Shown here: one piece after another, positions 45,903 through 56,396 of the stretch | How positions within the stretch are numbered: the first letter of the stretch is position 1 | Layout of the letters: every line of letters begins with the position of its first letter | NCBI GenBank assembly: GCA_023205875.1 | Contig: CP060766.1 | Location: 124,001 to 188,000, forward strand | DNA length: 64,000 nt | Source: Chloropicon primus | Taxonomy: Eukaryota > Chlorophyta > Chloropicophyceae > Chloropicales > Chloropicaceae | Reading direction: 5' to 3' | Notes under the pieces: model-generated | Databases searched by the model: none | Told to the model about the DNA's origin: nothing | What the model saw: only the letters and a program-made list of their open reading frames with translations | Translations under genes and position numbers: made by a program

Positions 45903-46773
45903 CCGTGGGCCTCTCTCCGTCCAAATGCTCGCGCGACGAGGAGTCCGCCGCTAAAGGAGTCCGCTTCAACGCTTTTTTGGCGAGGTGCAGGCGTCGTCCT
46001 CGTGTTGTGCTCCGTTCAGTTGTTCCTCGAAATCCTACTGAAGGGCATCCATCGAAAGAGATTGAGACAAAGAGTATTCATTCCGACCGCTCGCTCCCGT
46101 CTCCCTCACTCCCCGACCTCTGCCCGTCCACCCCCCCCAGGTGGACGCCAGGCCCTTCCTCCAGTGGCCGTCCTTCAAATCGAAGCCAAACCCCTCGACC
46201 GACCCCTCGTTCGAAAGACACGAGAGAGAGAGAGGGAGAGAGTAGTCACGAGATGACGACGGCGACAACCTCTGGGCTCCCTCACACCTTCTCTCCTCTC
46301 GCCTCCACTCGTCCCTTGGTCCCAAAGTCGATGCGATGACCCACTTCCTCGACCACTCCAAGCGTCAAATGGGTCAATCAAGGTATCGTCGGAAAGATCG
46401 CGAGACGTAGGTTCGTCCACAGCCACCGTATCAGCCCGTCCACAGCCACCGTATCAGCCCGTCAACAGCCACAACGGCGTCCGCCTCTCTCTCTCAAGAC
46501 CTTGATCGATCGCGATCAATTCGTCTTTTTAGATATTTTCGATCGAGCAAAAACGTTAAGACTTTCCGATCGCAGTTTTCGACGACGATCGTGATCGTGA
46601 TCGGAGGTGCGCGGGCGTGTTGAGTACGACGCGTGCGTAGGAAGCGACGGAGCTCGACGCAGGTCGAAAGCGCTTCTCACGAGCTTTCCATTGACCCCTT
46701 GGTTGACCGGTGCTTGTTGCTGGCTCGGTGACTGTCTCCTCTCGTGTGATCAGCAGCAGCAGCAGGAGCGAGG
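45903..46773. other. Long divergent spacer between NAD kinase and phosphorylase
   Basis: No gene is seen. Holds about 2.5 copies of CCACAGCCACCGTATCAGCC (about 46419-46475), GATCGATCGCGATC (about 46504) and a degenerate copy of the bipartite promoter motif on the minus strand (about 46357-46398). Confidence 0.5.
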
Positions 46774-49700
46774 ATGATGGCGAAGGCGGGTAGGGTGAGG
46801 AGGCTGCCGACGGCGCGGGCGTCGGTGAGTGGTCGGAGGGTTGTTGCCCAGAGGAGGCGCGGTGACCTCGCGGCCCCCGTCCGAGTCGCTGGAAGCGTCG
46901 GACCGAGGCAAACGGGTGGGGCCAAGGACGGGAGCTTCAAGATCGCGTTGGACAACGAGGGGCACGAGGACTTCACCATCGTGACGGTGGACGTCGCGGA
47001 CAAGCCAGGCCTGCTGACGGTCCTGAGCTCGACCTTCCACGACATGAACCTGAACGTGGAGAAGGTGGAGTACGCTCAGGGCGAAGGCATCAAGTTCTGG
47101 GTCGCGGACGAGAACGAGGCCAAGATCGAGGACGCGGAGGACGGGGAGAACATCAAGCAGTACCTGTCGATCGTCCTGCACAAGCTCGTGCGGGGGTCGA
47201 ACAAGGCCAGGCCCTACGCCCAAGCCTTCTCCGAGGGGGCGGACAGCGGCGGCGTGCCCGTGGAGGGGGGGGACCACCTGAACCGCGAGTTGCTCTACAG
47301 CTTGCTGGACTCGTACCTGAAGAACGACGTGGTGTCCATCCAGGAGTCCATCGTGCACCACGTCGAGTTCACCCTGGCGAGGAGCAGGTACAAGTTCGAC
47401 AACAGGGAGGCTTACTTTGCCGCGGCCCACTCCCTGAGGGACAGGCTCATCGAGAGGTGGAACGACACCCAGGCCTGGCTCAAGTACAAGGATCCGAAGA
47501 GGGTGTACTACCTGTCGATGGAGTTTCTCATGGGCAGGACGTTCCTCAACGCCCTGCACAATCTCGGGGTCATCGCCCCCTACCAGGAAGCTCTCAGCGG
47601 CCTTGGCTACGAGATGGAGAACGTGCAGCAGGCGGAGAGGGACGCCGCCCTCGGGAATGGCGGGCTGGGGAGGCTGGCGTCGTGCTTCCTCGACTCGATG
47701 GCCACGCTGAACCTGCCGGCGTGGGGATACGGGATAAGGTACGAGTACGGGATGTTCAGGCAAGTCGTCTCCGAGGGGTTCCAGAAAGAGCAGCCGGACT
47801 ACTGGCTCACTTTCGGCTACCCCTGGGAGATTGAGAGGCCGCACGTCACTTACCCCGTCAAGTTCTATGGGCACGTTTCCGTGCACGAGGAGGGCAGTGA
47901 TGGGAGGCAGAACTTTGTGTGGAACGCGGGGGAGGAGGTGACGGCCGTGGCCTACGACAATCCGATCCCGGGGTTCAAGACACCGACCTGCGCGAACCTC
48001 AGGCTCTGGGCCGCCAAGCCGTGCCAGGAGTTCGACCTCGAGGCCTTCAACACGGGCGACTACGTGAGCTCGATCATCGACAAGCAGAAGGCCGAGACCA
48101 TCACCAGCGTCTTGTACCCGGACGACAAGACCTTTGAGGGCAAGGAGCTGAGGCTGAAGCAGCAGCACTTCATGGTGTCGGCAACGCTCCAAGACATTGT
48201 CAGGCGTTACAAGGAGCAGCACAAGGATTTCGACGCCTTTCCAGAGAAGGTGGCCATGCAGCTGAACGACACGCACCCAACGCTTGGCATCCCCGAGCTG
48301 ATGAGGATCCTCATGGACGAGAATCGTTTGGGGTGGACGCAGTCTTGGGATATCACCACGAAGGTTTTCAGCTTCACCAACCACACGGTCCTTCCGGAAG
48401 CCCTGGAGCAGTGGCCCGTGAGCTTGGTCGAGAAGCTGCTGCCGAGGCACATGCAGATCATCTATGACATCAACTGGAGGTTTTTGCAGGAGCTGCAGCA
48501 GAACCACGGGATCTCAGGGGACAAGCTCGGGAACATGAGCATCATCGTGGACACCGAGTACGGGAAGATGGTCAGAATGGCGTACCTTGCCCTCGTCGCT
48601 TCGCACACCGTGAACGGGGTGGCTGCCATGCACTCCAAGCTCATCAAGGAGACCATCTTCAAAGATTTCAACGCCATTTGGCCCGAGAAGTTTCAGAACA
48701 AGACCAACGGTGTGACCCAGAGAAGGTGGCTGGCGCAGTGCAACCCCCCTCTCGCCAAGTTGATCACGGATACCCTGGGCACGGAGGCTTGGGTCACGCA
48801 CCTGGATCTGCTGCAAGGGCTGAGGGAGCACGCGGAGGACGAGGAGTTCCAGCAAAAATGGGCGGGCGTGAAGAAGGAGGCCAAGGTCAAGCTGGCAAAC
48901 ATGATCAAGGATCTTTCTGGGGATGAGGTGAACATGGAGGCAATTTTCGATGTCCAGGTCAAGAGAATTCACGAGTACAAGAGGCAGTTCATGAACATCC
49001 TGAGCGTCGTGCTGAGGTACGACAGGATCAAGAGCATGTCTCCAGAGGAGAGGAAGGACGTCGTGCCCCGCGTCGTCATCATTGGAGGCAAGGCCGCTCC
49101 GGGTTACGACCTCGCGAAGAGGATCATCAAGCTGATCTCCGCAGTCTCGGAGACTGTGAACAAAGACAGCGAGGTCGGGGACCTGCTCAAGGTGTATTTT
49201 GTTCCCGACTACAACGTGTCCTTGGCCGAAGTCATCATTCCTGGAAGTGATCTGAACCAGCAGATCAGCACGGCCGGGACTGAGGCCTCCGGGACCTCGA
49301 ACATGAAATTCGCCATGAACGGCTCGTTGATCATCGGGACGATGGATGGAGCGAACGTCGAGATCGCGGAAGAGATTGGCGAGGAAAACATGTTCATTTT
49401 CGGGGTCGATGCAAAGGAAGTCCCCGAGCTTAGAGAGCAGAGGGAGTATCTTCAGGTGGACCCCCAATTCCAGCACGCCGTCAACATGATCAAGAATGGC
49501 CACTTTGGCTGGAATGACTACTTCAATCCCCTCATTGATTCTGTGACGGGAGGCAGGGACTGGTACCTGCTTGCGAATGACTTCAACTCTTACCTGCAGG
49601 CGCAAGAGAGGGTTGACAGCGAGTGGAGGGACAAGAAAGTCTGGTTGAAGAAGAGCATCCTGAGCACGGCGGGCTCTGGGAAGTTCAGCAGCGATAGGAC

Positions 49701-49776
49701 TATCCACGAGTATGCCGAAGATATCTGGAAGGTCGAGCCTCAGCCCCCGTCGCCACCAGAAGGAAGGAGAGAGTAA
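46774..49776 (+). CDS. Glucan (starch/glycogen) phosphorylase with N-terminal ACT domain
   Basis: Releases glucose-1-phosphate from alpha-1,4-glucan. 1,000 residues, longer than the usual 800-850. The first 45 are basic and could be a transit peptide. An ACT-like regulatory domain follows (about 64-135: DFTIVTVDVADKPGLLTVLS, FHDMNLNVEKVEYAQGEGIK). The catalytic domain begins near 170: KRVYYLSMEFLMGRTFLNAL, DAALGNGGLGRLASCFLDS, AMQLNDTHPTL, EKFQNKTNGVTQRRWL, KRIHEYKRQ. The PLP site is EASGTSNMKFAMNG (Lys845). ACT domains usually bind small ligands such as amino acids, so allosteric control is plausible. Confidence 0.93.
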   Translation: MMAKAGRVRRLPTARASVSGRRVVAQRRRGDLAAPVRVAGSVGPRQTGGAKDGSFKIALDNEGHEDFTIVTVDVADKPGLLTVLSSTFHDMNLNVEKVEYAQGEGIKFWVADENEAKIEDAEDGENIKQYLSIVLHKLVRGSNKARPYAQAFSEGADSGGVPVEGGDHLNRELLYSLLDSYLKNDVVSIQESIVHHVEFTLARSRYKFDNREAYFAAAHSLRDRLIERWNDTQAWLKYKDPKRVYYLSMEFLMGRTFLNALHNLGVIAPYQEALSGLGYEMENVQQAERDAALGNGGLGRLASCFLDSMATLNLPAWGYGIRYEYGMFRQVVSEGFQKEQPDYWLTFGYPWEIERPHVTYPVKFYGHVSVHEEGSDGRQNFVWNAGEEVTAVAYDNPIPGFKTPTCANLRLWAAKPCQEFDLEAFNTGDYVSSIIDKQKAETITSVLYPDDKTFEGKELRLKQQHFMVSATLQDIVRRYKEQHKDFDAFPEKVAMQLNDTHPTLGIPELMRILMDENRLGWTQSWDITTKVFSFTNHTVLPEALEQWPVSLVEKLLPRHMQIIYDINWRFLQELQQNHGISGDKLGNMSIIVDTEYGKMVRMAYLALVASHTVNGVAAMHSKLIKETIFKDFNAIWPEKFQNKTNGVTQRRWLAQCNPPLAKLITDTLGTEAWVTHLDLLQGLREHAEDEEFQQKWAGVKKEAKVKLANMIKDLSGDEVNMEAIFDVQVKRIHEYKRQFMNILSVVLRYDRIKSMSPEERKDVVPRVVIIGGKAAPGYDLAKRIIKLISAVSETVNKDSEVGDLLKVYFVPDYNVSLAEVIIPGSDLNQQISTAGTEASGTSNMKFAMNGSLIIGTMDGANVEIAEEIGEENMFIFGVDAKEVPELREQREYLQVDPQFQHAVNMIKNGHFGWNDYFNPLIDSVTGGRDWYLLANDFNSYLQAQERVDSEWRDKKVWLKKSILSTAGSGKFSSDRTIHEYAEDIWKVEPQPPSPPEGRRE

Positions 49777-49826
49777 GAGAGGTTTGTGTACTAATTTTTG
49801 TATCACGAGGTGGACACCAACCCTTC

Positions 49827-51924
49827 TTAAAATTCACCATCTGCGCCGAACCCCAGCCTCCCCCTCGCCTTCCTCTTGGCCTTCTTCTTGGTCGCCACAT
49901 TGGCGTCCTCCTCCTCGCTGCTCCGGGGCCTGACCAGTCCATTTATCTCCAAGAACCTGAGCAGACTCGGGTTGTCGAGCGTCAGAGCCCCGCAGTACTC
50001 CTTCACGATCTCCCTCTCCCACCAGACACCTGGACTCTGAGTGCCGTTCGCGAACTTGTACTGGTACATCACAGCCCGCACCGCCTTTGGAGCCTGGCCC
50101 TCGAAAGGCAAGTCGTCCAAGAGGTCCGCAACCTTGCTCGGGTCGGCAAGGAGCTTGTGCATGAGAGAAACGAGCCACGGGTACCTGTTGACCTCTCCGA
50201 AAGCGGCGAACCACATCAGCCAATCTAACCTGTAGTGGAAGGGGGAGACGACGCAAGGCCTTCTCCTCACGTTTCCAGGCTTGCACTTGAATTCGTACTC
50301 CTCCCAGACCGCGTTCTTGTCGCTGTAGGCGTCCCACATCGTTCCCTCGATCACGACTTCTTTCCTGCTCTTGGAAATGGATCCAAAGGCGCCGTACGTA
50401 TTGACGAGCTTGAAGGAATCGAAGCTCGTGTTCATGACCTGCTTGGACGAGCCCAGGTTCATCACGACGTTTCTGCTGAGACCCACCAGAAGGAAGAGGA
50501 GCACCATGCTCAGCATGACAGGCGGCTCAAAGTAATCTGCGAGCTTACTCTTTTCCTTGACCCCAGTCTCGTACTCGTACCGCCTGTACAGCCTTCCCTC
50601 GATCTCCTTCCTCGCTTTCTTGAATGGCCAAGGCCGGTACAGGGGGAGCAGGAAATAGTCGTCGAAGCACATCATGGTAGGCGCGATGGTCAGCCAATTC
50701 AGGAAGCTGAGGTTGCCGCTCAGGATGAGCGCAACTTGGAATCCCACTTGCACCAGGCCACCAAAGATTCGCATCCGTCGAGGGCAAAACAGGAGAAGGG
50801 GTGCCACCAGTTCAACTGCGAGCAAGAGAGTCAAAGGCCAAAGGCGAGTCAGAACATACGTCATGAGACCAGGCGCAATGAATCAAAGGGCGAAGGGATC
50901 GCGGAACTCACCTGTGTGGTTTGCCGCCGTCTCGAAAGCATGCCAGCCGCTGGGGAGGTGGTGCAGAAAATACGAAATCGGATTCGGCAAGGGCTGCGTC
51001 TCGTAGTGGAAGTTCATGCAAGTGAGGTCCCTCCAGCAAGAGTCGCCCCTGATTTTGATCAGCCCGGCCCCGATCATGACCCGAAAGAGCAGCCACCTCA
51101 TCGACCACACCACAAGGGGCGGCGTCGAGAACTCTGGAAACTTGTTCAGCCTCAGCATCGGTGATATCGTAATCGACCAGAACCCAACCTCGAGCAGCTG
51201 CGTCTCCCAACCGAATCCATAAAAGGTGCCTCCGACGTTCACGATGGACATGTACAGGACCTACGAGATGGCGCACGACATCCATGGATAGGGAGCCAAT
51301 CAGTCACTCACTCACTCACTCACTCACGCATGCACGGGCATCTCTCTCTCTCTGTCTCTCTGGAAGGGGGCGCAGACTTACCCAGAGCGCGGCAAGGGTC
51401 ACCGCGTTGCACTTGCCGAGCGACATAGGGACGAGGGACAGCAATACGCCCGCCCTCGATAAGTTGAGGAGGTTCTCGTCCGATCTTTTCACGAACCAAA
51501 GCAAGCTCGGGGAGTGCCAGAAGGCCTTGAGCAGGTCGTTTTGAGAGCTCCCCAGCAAGCTCTCCATTCGAATGGCGTACGGCGTGATGCCATCCTCTCC
51601 CAGAAGGGCTCTGTTTTGGCTCAGAGCGACAGAGAAGGCCACAAAGTACAACAAGCCCACGAATCTCAGGAAGAAGATTCGTGCAAGGTAGTACCTTTCC
51701 TTTGGGCTCACCGTCAGCTCCGAGTTTTTGGCCCAGTCCTCCCCCACCCTCGTTTCGTACCCATTCCCTTGCTCGCTGCTTCCGTCCCCCTGCTGTTCGT
51801 CCCGTCCTCTCACGTATCGTCGCTTCTTCCTTCCCATCAAAGGGGTGCACACGGGGGTCCTTCCCTCCCTCGCAGCAAGCCTGGCCGACCGTCTGACCTC
51901 CTTCGGTCGCTCCCCCTCGCTCAT
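49827..51924 (-). CDS. Lipase maturation factor family membrane protein
   Basis: LMF proteins are multi-span ER membrane proteins; animal LMF1 is needed to fold dimeric lipases. Three exons (51924-51382, 51260-50912, 50815-49827) give 626 residues. Early blocks are ARIFFLRFVGLLYFVAFSVA and LLGEDGITPYAIRMESLLG. The core family block is GWETQLLEVGFWSITI, RWLLFRVMIGAGLIKIRGDS, then CWRDLTCMNFHYETQPLPNP and SYFLHHLPSGWH. The later domain has LNWLTIAPTMMCFDDYFLLP and VSPFHYRLDWLMWFAAFG. The basic tail could be an ER-retention region. The 5' end and promoter are copied upstream of the next gene (54478-54730). Confidence 0.88.
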
Positions 51925-52137
51925 CACTCCACCTCTTCCCACTCCCAAAATGTATGGATTTATTTCTCGCCTCGCGCTCAAAGCCTTCCACCAATGCTGG
52001 TCAACGCCGATGGAAGCATCAAGGGACACACTTTGGACTGCGTTGCCTTCCCCTCCAATCCTTCACTCTCCGCCCCTCGCAATCGTCCGAGTCCTCCTCC
52101 TCCTGAGGTACCACCAGACTACCCTGGGGATCCATGC
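51896..52137. repeat. Roughly 240-bp duplicated promoter block, copy 1 (LMF start)
   Basis: Covers the LMF ATG, its first nine codons and the upstream region; matches 54478-54730 with about 10-20 differences and a few small indels. Confidence 0.9.
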
Positions 52138-52332
52138 ACCTTTGATTGAAGAGAGAGAGAGAGAGAGAGAGAGGCCAACTGAGACAATTACGACCAGAGA
52201 AGATCTCCTTTTTCGACGACGACGACAAACACGCACCAACAAACTCAAGTGAAGAAAAAACTTTCCATTGCATTGCATGATAGAAGAAAAAGTTGCAATG
52301 ACGCACACCAGGTTGTTGCTGGCCGACCGCGC
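51925..52332. other. LMF promoter and SURNod19 3' flank
   Basis: Largely the duplicated block plus a GA run (about 52149-52172). No other gene is seen. Confidence 0.5.
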
Positions 52333-54065
52333 TCAGAAGGCAGCTGGTTTTGGATCGCTGACCTCCATCAACCACAAAGCCATGACGCCGTGCCTGTTAA
52401 TGGTGTTGTTGTACCTCGCCACCGTCCTCACCACGGTCTCTTTTGTCATCCTCACTGGCGGATCAAACGTGCAGCTTGTCATCCCCACCAAGTAACCTTT
52501 CTCATTTCCTGCCTCCTCTCCAGTGCCGTACTTTGGGACACTATGGCAGATGAGCTCACCCGTCTCGTCGTTGTAGAGGTCAAGGCTCAGGCCACCCACG
52601 TGCAAGTGGCCCACGGCGTAAACCAAATCAACTGGAGTTTCGGGGTCCACGTCGCCCTTTGTTGGGGAAAAGAACCAAAGAAAGGAACGAGTCAGCCGCT
52701 TGTCCGGCTCCAACATTATTGTGGGGGAACCCGCCAACCCTTGGGAACGGTGATGGCGATGGCTTACCTTTCGTGTCTCGTTGCTGTGGTAATTTGGCAT
52801 CAGATCAAAGAATTGAGAGCTGGTCATCTCGTGAACGCAATCCTCAGCAGCCACCCCAGCAGTGCTGGAAAGAAGAAGGCAAGGCGTCAATTTTCAATCC
52901 AGCTGAGAGCAGCGGAAGAGAGAGAAAGGATTCACTTACCACGCCGGAACGTCGTATTCGATGTTGCCCCCCACTGTGAGGTTGGCCGTTACATCGCAGC
53001 AGGCAGGTGGTCTGACCTCGAGGGTGCTAGGGGCCACACTCTCGTACTCGAAGTTGAACTTGAAGTAAAAAGTCGTCTCAGGGAGGGACTCTGGGGGGTA
53101 AACATCCGTGTCGATCACAAAGACGCCGTGCTCGCAGCACCTGAAGCCGCCTTCGTAGATGTCCATGAAGCAGCTCGGGTTCTCCTCCTGGTCGAACTTC
53201 AAGTTGCAGGAGAAGGGAGGCACGGGGGGCCTGCCGTCGATCTCTCCGCTCGCCAGGTCAAAGCTCCTTTGGGGCGTGCAGGGGCACTCCAGCAAGGGAG
53301 AGTACCCGTCTTGGTTGCGCTCGCTTCCCTTGGTGTTGATCAAGTGGATCAGCGGGATGAGGGCTTGCGGCGTGTCCACGACGTGGGCGTAGGGAGAAGG
53401 CAGGAGGTGGGAGGTCCCCCTCTCCTCGGCGCCGCTTCCGCCTCCGAAGTTCGCGGCCCTCCTGCCCCTGCGGTTTGGCACGGGCAGGCCGAGGCCCGCC
53501 ATGTCACTCATGAAGCGCTTCATCACGGGAGCCGAACCAAAGGAGTGCACGTCGCTGAGAGACAGAGGGAGAATTGAGACGCGTTCAGTGTTTTGTTCGG
53601 GAGCGACATGAGAGCAGAAGAGCAAAAACGAACACAGTAGAAGAAGGAGAGCACTGTGTACCTTGTCGTGTTCAGCTCGTAGCCTCCGTACGGGTCGTTC
53701 TTGTGGGCTTCGTAGTACTTCTTCATCATCTCGTACGGGCCGATCCCCATGGCGTAGTGATGATTGTATCCAGCGTAAAGAGGAACCTGGCGCTCCTCGC
53801 CCGTGGCCTCGTCCATCGTCACAATATCCACGTCGTAGTTGACGATCGCTATGGGATCAGAAGCAAACTCGTCGACGATCTCTTTGGGCAGTTTGATCGG
53901 GTCCTGGATCGTGTTGTGCACCTCGCCGTACTTGAGCTTCACGGGCCTACTCAAGACGCTGAAGGTCTTCGCTCCATCGCGGCGGGGCTCTGCTGCAAAA
54001 GCAAACGGAGACGCAAAAAAAAGGCACGCCACCGCGAGGTAGAGCGGCCTCATCGCAGGAGCCAT
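52333..54065 (-). CDS. SURNod19 (stress up-regulated Nod19) family secreted protein
   Basis: Family named from legume nodules and stress responses; biochemical role unknown. Four exons (54065-53662, 53554-52940, 52864-52768, 52656-52333) give 479 residues. Signal peptide LYLAVACLFFASPFAFA. Conserved blocks: LYAGYNHHYAMGIGPYEMM, RDVHSFG-type exon 2 start, FDLASGEIDGRPPVPPFSC, VIDTDVYPPE, DLVYAVGHLHVGGLSLDLYN and GTGEEAGNEKGYLVGMTSCT. The end is RHGVMALWLMEVSD. The HH and HLH motifs in a beta-rich protein hint at metal binding (inference). Its upstream flank carries a copy of the LMF promoter block. Confidence 0.82.
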
Positions 54066-55148
54066 GGTCCGCTCTCTCGCTCGTTTGAATTCGTTCGCAA
54101 GAACTTTGCCACCAAGCGTTACGAGTAACGGGCGCCAAAAAAGCAAAAGGGGTTTTGATTTTTTTTTTTTTGATGCAAACCGCAGCAGCAGCTTTGGGGA
54201 AAAGAATCCAAACGATTGCGGAGATGGAGACGAGACCGAGACGAGGAGCAAAGCAAAGCAAGGTGTGGCATGGCACCCCTCTGCTGCAGGAATGGTGCTC
54301 ACCTCCTCCTTTGCAAAGGAAGGCCTACCAATGACAGGGTGTCCTCGAATCCGAGAAGCGCCGTTCCAAAGAACGTTCCCAAAAGGTTCCTGCCTCAACG
54401 AGGGAGAGCACCTGTTTCCACACCAAACGAACTGGCTCTGGTGCGATCTTGGGTCTTTATATTACAGAGAAGGTGCCCGGCCTCCTTCGGTCGCTCCCCC
54501 TCGCTCGTCACTCCCCCTCCACCTCTTCCCACTCCCAAAATGAATGGATTTATTTCTCGCCTCGCGCTCAAAGCCTTCCACCAATGCTGGTCAACGCCGA
54601 TGGAAGCATCAAGGGACGCACTTTGAACTGCGTTGCCTTCCCCTCCAATGCTTCGCTCTCCGCCCCTCGCAATCGTCCGAGTCCCTCCTCTCAAGCTCCT
54701 CCTGAGGTACCAGACTACCCTGGGGATCCGATGATTTTGAAACGAAACTCCTGACAGACAGAGAGAGAGCAGCAGCAGAGGCACCAACTGAAACTGACGA
54801 GGAGGAGGACGACGGCGACGAGGTAAGGGGAGGAGGGCGGAGGGAGGTGGTCGCGTGTCACTTGGATCGGGATCGTGCGGTTTCTCTCTCCTTCCTGCGC
54901 GCGTCTTGACTTCGTGTTGTTTTGATTCTGACGATTGGAACAACAACTTGGTTTTGGATTCGACAGAGTGACGACACGCACGGAGAGGAAGCTGAAGACG
55001 AGGTAGGAGGCCGAGGACGGAGGGAGGTGGTTGTTCGTCCATGGTTCTCTCGCTCCTCTTGCGGACGGCTCGGTTTGGTGTTTGATTCTGACGGATCAAA
55101 CTTTTTTTTCTTTTTTCTTGATTGGACACACAAAGGTAGAGAGGAAAG
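54066..55148. other. Long divergent spacer, SURNod19 to tubulin cofactor A
   Basis: Holds the second promoter-block copy (54478-54730). GACGAGGTAAGG and GACGAGGTAGGAGG (about 54818 and 55000) sit in two similar 30-bp contexts and could be donors of 5'-UTR introns of the tubulin-cofactor gene. No coding gene is seen. Confidence 0.5.
54478..54730. repeat. Roughly 250-bp duplicated promoter block, copy 2
   Basis: Same orientation as copy 1 and likewise upstream of a reverse-strand gene. The LMF start codon is changed here (CAT to CGT on the + strand). Confidence 0.9.
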
Positions 55149-55765
55149 ATGGCGATGGACTTGAAGAGACAGGTGAAGGTGAAGACTGGGGTGGTGAAGA
55201 GGCTCCGGAAGGAGCTCGCGATGTACGAGCAGGAGAAGATTCAGAATGACAAGAGGGTCGAGGACATGAAAGCCAGCGGGGCCGATACGTACGACGTCAG
55301 GCAGGCTGTAAGTGGAAGTGGAAGTGGAAGCGGAAGCGAAACCTTTCCTTCGTCGCTCGAGCCTGCCCATCATTGTTGCGGAGGCGAGGCTTGGGCGGAA
55401 CGAAAGGGGGAAAGTCTGTTCAATCGATCGATGGAGTGCGCCTTTCTGATTTTGTCCCCTCTCTCACCTCTCTTTCCTTCTTTCTGTGTGCAGGAGAGGG
55501 TTGCCGACGAGTCGGCGATGATGATACCCGACTGCAAGGTGAGGTTCGAGGCCGCCATCGTGGACCTCCAGAACTTGACGGTAAGTGGTGAACAGGAGCC
55601 TCAAAAATTTTGGTTCCACTCCCTCTCCGCCCGCGTCCAAAGCCTTGTGCACGTGCAAGAGAACTGACGAACCGTCGTCGAACCGAACAGGATGCCGAGA
55701 AGGAGAACGAGGAGATCAACGGGACCGAGGAGTTCAAGCTCGCCCTCGAGGCCTTGGAAGGCTGA
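55149..55765 (+). CDS. TBCA: Tubulin-specific chaperone A (cofactor A)
   Basis: Captures folded beta-tubulin after release from CCT in tubulin biogenesis. Three exons (55149-55307, 55494-55580, 55691-55765; all phase 0) give 106 residues, the usual size. A three-helix bundle is predicted, with LKRQVKVKTGVVKRLRKELA, MYEQEKIQNDKRVEDMKASG, YDVRQAERVADESAMMIPDC and an acidic end. It is preceded by a long spacer that may contain untranslated exons. Confidence 0.92.
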
Positions 55766-55922
55766 CGGAGAAGAAAAGAGTGTGTGTGTGTGTGTGGAAA
55801 GTCTTGGCCAGCGGGCGGGGGCAGACAAGGAGGCGGCTTATTTTACGATATTTTCCCCTTCGCAAATCTTGACCTGCAGGTCAAGGAGTGCGGTTAAAGT
55901 TCTCGACGCGTGTAACTTGAGA

Positions 55923-56396
55923 TCAATTCCAGCCTTCCTGCGCCCTCTGCAGGACGTACTGCGACACGTCGCGGACCTCCGCGTCCGTGAGTCTTGCCGC
56001 AAAGGTGCACTTTCCTGCTGGGGCGCACTTCTCTCCGAACCCCGGCATCTTGTTCTTCCCGTAGTACGTTATGGAGACGATGTCCTCTATCGCGGCGACT
56101 TGGTTCCTCTCCAAATCTTGGATCTGCAATCCCTTTCCAGCTGCAAGGACGTTGCCGCCGTTGGCGTGGCACCCCACACACTTGTTCTGGAACAAGGCCT
56201 CGCCCCCTTCCCCAGCCCACGCTTGAGCGTCGGAGGAACCCACGAGGAGGGTGGCGAGGAGGGCGAGGGGAAGCCTCGCCAGCGACGATTCGCTGCTCTG
56301 GCGACGAGAATGGCGAAGGCACCTCGCCCTCCGCGACGACGAGGGCGAGTGCCGAGGGACTCGTCTCGCGGTCGCGCCGCTCGTCTCGTGGACCAT
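55923..56396 (-). CDS. petJ: Cytochrome c6, thylakoid lumen
   Basis: Soluble electron carrier from cytochrome b6f to photosystem I. 157 residues: an Arg/Ser-rich stroma-targeting part (1-40), then a hydrophobic lumen signal ending AQAWA (LPLALLATLLVGSSDAQAWA). The mature protein has about 97 residues. Heme motif CVGCH (C73, C76, H77), axial Met117 in KNKMPGFG, and the C-terminal DVSQYVLQRAQEGWN. The Met at 56396 is the first ATG; the frame continues upstream without one. A degenerate bipartite promoter motif lies about 230-260 bp upstream, in gene orientation. Plastocyanin normally substitutes for this protein. Confidence 0.93.
   Translation of the reverse strand: MVHETSGATARRVPRHSPSSSRRARCLRHSRRQSSESSLARLPLALLATLLVGSSDAQAWAGEGGEALFQNKCVGCHANGGNVLAAGKGLQIQDLERNQVAAIEDIVSITYYGKNKMPGFGEKCAPAGKCTFAARLTDAEVRDVSQYVLQRAQEGWN

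Noticed and set aside
46750-48507. 585-codon open frame on the - strand opposite phosphorylase
   Set aside because: Antisense shadow of a highly conserved enzyme; no recognisable protein.
51950-52150. Small + strand protein beginning GFISRLALKAFHQCW in both promoter copies
   Set aside because: It is conserved only because the DNA block is duplicated; the two frames diverge and end at different places.
52333-54065. Copper type II monooxygenase (dopamine beta-hydroxylase or PAM-like)
   Set aside because: The His motifs suggested it first, but block order and GEEAGNEKGYLVGM match SURNod19, and the paired copper-site pattern is missing.
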